A stretch of DNA of 64,000 nt from Avena insularis (Eukaryota; Streptophyta; Magnoliopsida; Poales; Poaceae), in NCBI GenBank assembly GCA_023614405.1, contig CM042694.1, forward strand, positions 475,823,392 through 475,887,391. Reading direction: 5' to 3'. Position 1 is the stretch's first letter. Every line of letters begins with the position of its first letter. Of this stretch, positions 62,665-64,000 are shown piece after piece. The notes beneath the pieces were generated by a model that saw only the letters and a list, made by a program, of their open reading frames with translations, searched no databases and was not told the DNA's origin. The position numbers were made by a program, and so were the translations under genes.

Positions 62665-64000
62665 TGGGCGACGGAATCAGCCTGGTGATCGGGAGCTTCC
62701 GCTTCCAAGTTGGTCAGACGGGCATGCTTCGCATGCCTGACCAGCCGACGGTACCATCGATTACTCCAGCATCATGGTTCCCTCCGCCGATCGGCACCCT
62801 CAGTAAGCCCCATACCTCGACAACAATCGAGAATACAGCCAGCGACAGCAGTCGCGAATCCGATCTGGGCGATCTAGCCACTGAAGACGGAGCCTACGGT
62901 TCCGGATCTGAAAGTTGTGGGAGTAGCAGCTTCCCCAACCACTTCATGTGTGCCATCATCAACGCGGGTGACACCTCCGCTAATCGCGACAACAAGGGCA
63001 ACGGTGGCCATGAAGCCGACCCGCAAAACGACAGACCAACCAATGGCGGCATACCCAATGGCGGACCACCACCAAACAGCAGCCCCACCAACGGTGCCCC
63101 CGTCAACAATGGAGGAGCAGTCGAACCTCCAACCATGATCAACGAGCAAACTAGCGAACGCGTCCTGATCAGGCTCAACGATCTCGAGTGGGCTCGTTGC
63201 CGCGAAGTCCTACGAGGCCATCCTCTACCCTTCGGCTCCCTGCAAGAACTGTTGATGGGCTACCACTGGCTCCTGAAAGAGGAATACAAGCGCCAGCTAC
63301 AAACAACCGCGTAGCTCGAGGCACGAAAAAAGGCGGCTGATGAGTCAAGCCTCTGACGAGCTGGGCTCTCCTCCCATGGAGGATCCTCCTCCAAATGCAA
63401 CGAGTACATCGCCAACAAGAGATGATCTCGACTCGCCCACCTCACTGAACAAGAACGTGTCGAAGCCGCCAAAGTCCTCGACTTCGGCTCCATGGCGGTG
63501 GATACGCGTGGCAATGTGCTCCCAAAAACGCCGTAGGCCGCGGTAACGGCGGCCACCATGTACCTCCTCAACAACCAGCCGCCAACTGGAGACCCTCGAG
63601 ATGCCATGCACCGATCTACGATCGCAGGCTTGGGGTTAATCGAGGCTACCCTCGACAAAGAGCCGGCGTCAGAACCGAAGAAAGGCAAGGCTCTGGCAAA
63701 ACGCTACTCCTCACCGTCATCCAGCGACGACAGCCACGATCTGTCTCGGCGTCGCCGCTCACGGTGGCACGACCATGACTATGATGCACGCGATGACCTC
63801 ACACAGTGCAAGATCGACAAATCAAGGGCGCGACGTGATTGGTCGACTGACTCAGAAGACGAAGATGTGGAGCTCTGTGGCGCCAGATTCTTCAGCAGGG
63901 CCATCATGCAAAAGCGAATGCCCAAGGGGTTTAAACTCTCGTCAGAGAACCCGAAGTTTGACGGCCTACAGGACCCGAAGATCTGGTTGGAGGACCACAT
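62665..64000 (+). pseudogene. gag: Gypsy gag region with four in-frame stops
   Basis: One frame can be followed from the primer site to the window end. It is open until TAG 63,312, then interrupted by TGA 63,354, TGA 63,423 and TAG 63,534, and open again to 64,000. ATG 62,665 is a candidate start; the earlier ATG at 62,433 lies inside the LTR. The first part is rich in Ser, Gly, Asn and Pro (PTNGGIPNGGPPPNSSP). The last part has a basic and acidic linker (SDDSHDLSRRRRSRWHDHD) and then MPKGFKLSSENPKFDGLQDP followed by IWLEDH, the start of the conserved Gypsy gag core that packages element RNA. The core continues outside the window. All four stops sit where one C-to-T change from CAG or CGA would explain them. 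The element cannot make full Gag. Confidence 0.75.

Larger units (their letters stand above)
62017..64000 (+). mobile_element. Gypsy LTR retrotransposon, 5' part, runs off the window
   Basis: It comprises a 490-bp LTR, a primer site and a decayed gag region. It sits inside the Angela-type leader: the flank before it ends ATAAACTTAG, and in the intact leader copy the sequence after ATAAACTTAG is TCTAAATTCC (52,417-52,436). The right end lies beyond 64,000. Confidence 0.75.

Noticed and set aside
62874..63178. Minus-strand ORFs of 91-94 codons opposite the Gypsy gag
   Set aside because: Antisense shadows of the Ser/Gly/Pro-rich gag frame.

Overview
The window is nuclear DNA of a grass, most likely Pooideae. 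The first 46.5 kb are one enormous head-to-tail minisatellite. The last 17.5 kb are a small gene island followed by nested LTR retrotransposons. The plant assignment rests on a spliced gene with a zf-XS-like zinc finger, a DEDDy exonuclease pseudogene of plant type, Copia LTRs that open with the grass Angela-type sequence TGTTGGAAATATGCCC, and plant-type Gypsy elements. No tRNA, rRNA or CRISPR locus was seen.

Positions 1-46,496 (the array enters from the left edge) consist of roughly 1,000 monomers, all in one orientation. The commonest monomer is 48 bp, carries a BamHI site and an 8-bp dyad, and ends in a shared core CACACATGCAATGAC. Other classes of about 39, 42 and 51 bp are interleaved in a fixed order of about 13 monomers, giving a higher-order repeat near 0.6 kb. 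From 34.3 kb to the right end, several of these are themselves tandemly duplicated as a 5.83-kb super-repeat: two full copies and the start of a third. The left 8 kb is strongly degenerate, the middle intermediate, the right end most uniform.

Positions 46.5-50.7 kb form the gene island. A two-exon gene for a short basic protein with a zf-XS-like finger lies about 0.9 kb from the array edge, and an in-frame stop cuts off a possible N-terminal extension. Converging on it from the minus strand is a decayed WRN-like 3'-5' exonuclease gene that keeps its DxE and YxxxD motifs but has an in-frame stop and frameshifts.

Positions 50.7-57.8 kb are a Copia element of the Angela type with a truncated 5' LTR, a Met-tRNA primer site, a leader with a conserved intron, a single gag-like gene with its own spliceable intron, no recognisable pol, and a complete 3' LTR. 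Positions 57.8-61.06 kb look like a minus-strand Gypsy LTR. A second Angela-type leader fragment follows (61.1-62.0 kb). It is interrupted at 62,017 by a plus-strand Gypsy element whose LTR, primer site and stop-riddled gag run off the right edge.

The host gene content is thus one probable gene and one pseudogene. The most unusual component is the three-level hierarchical array.
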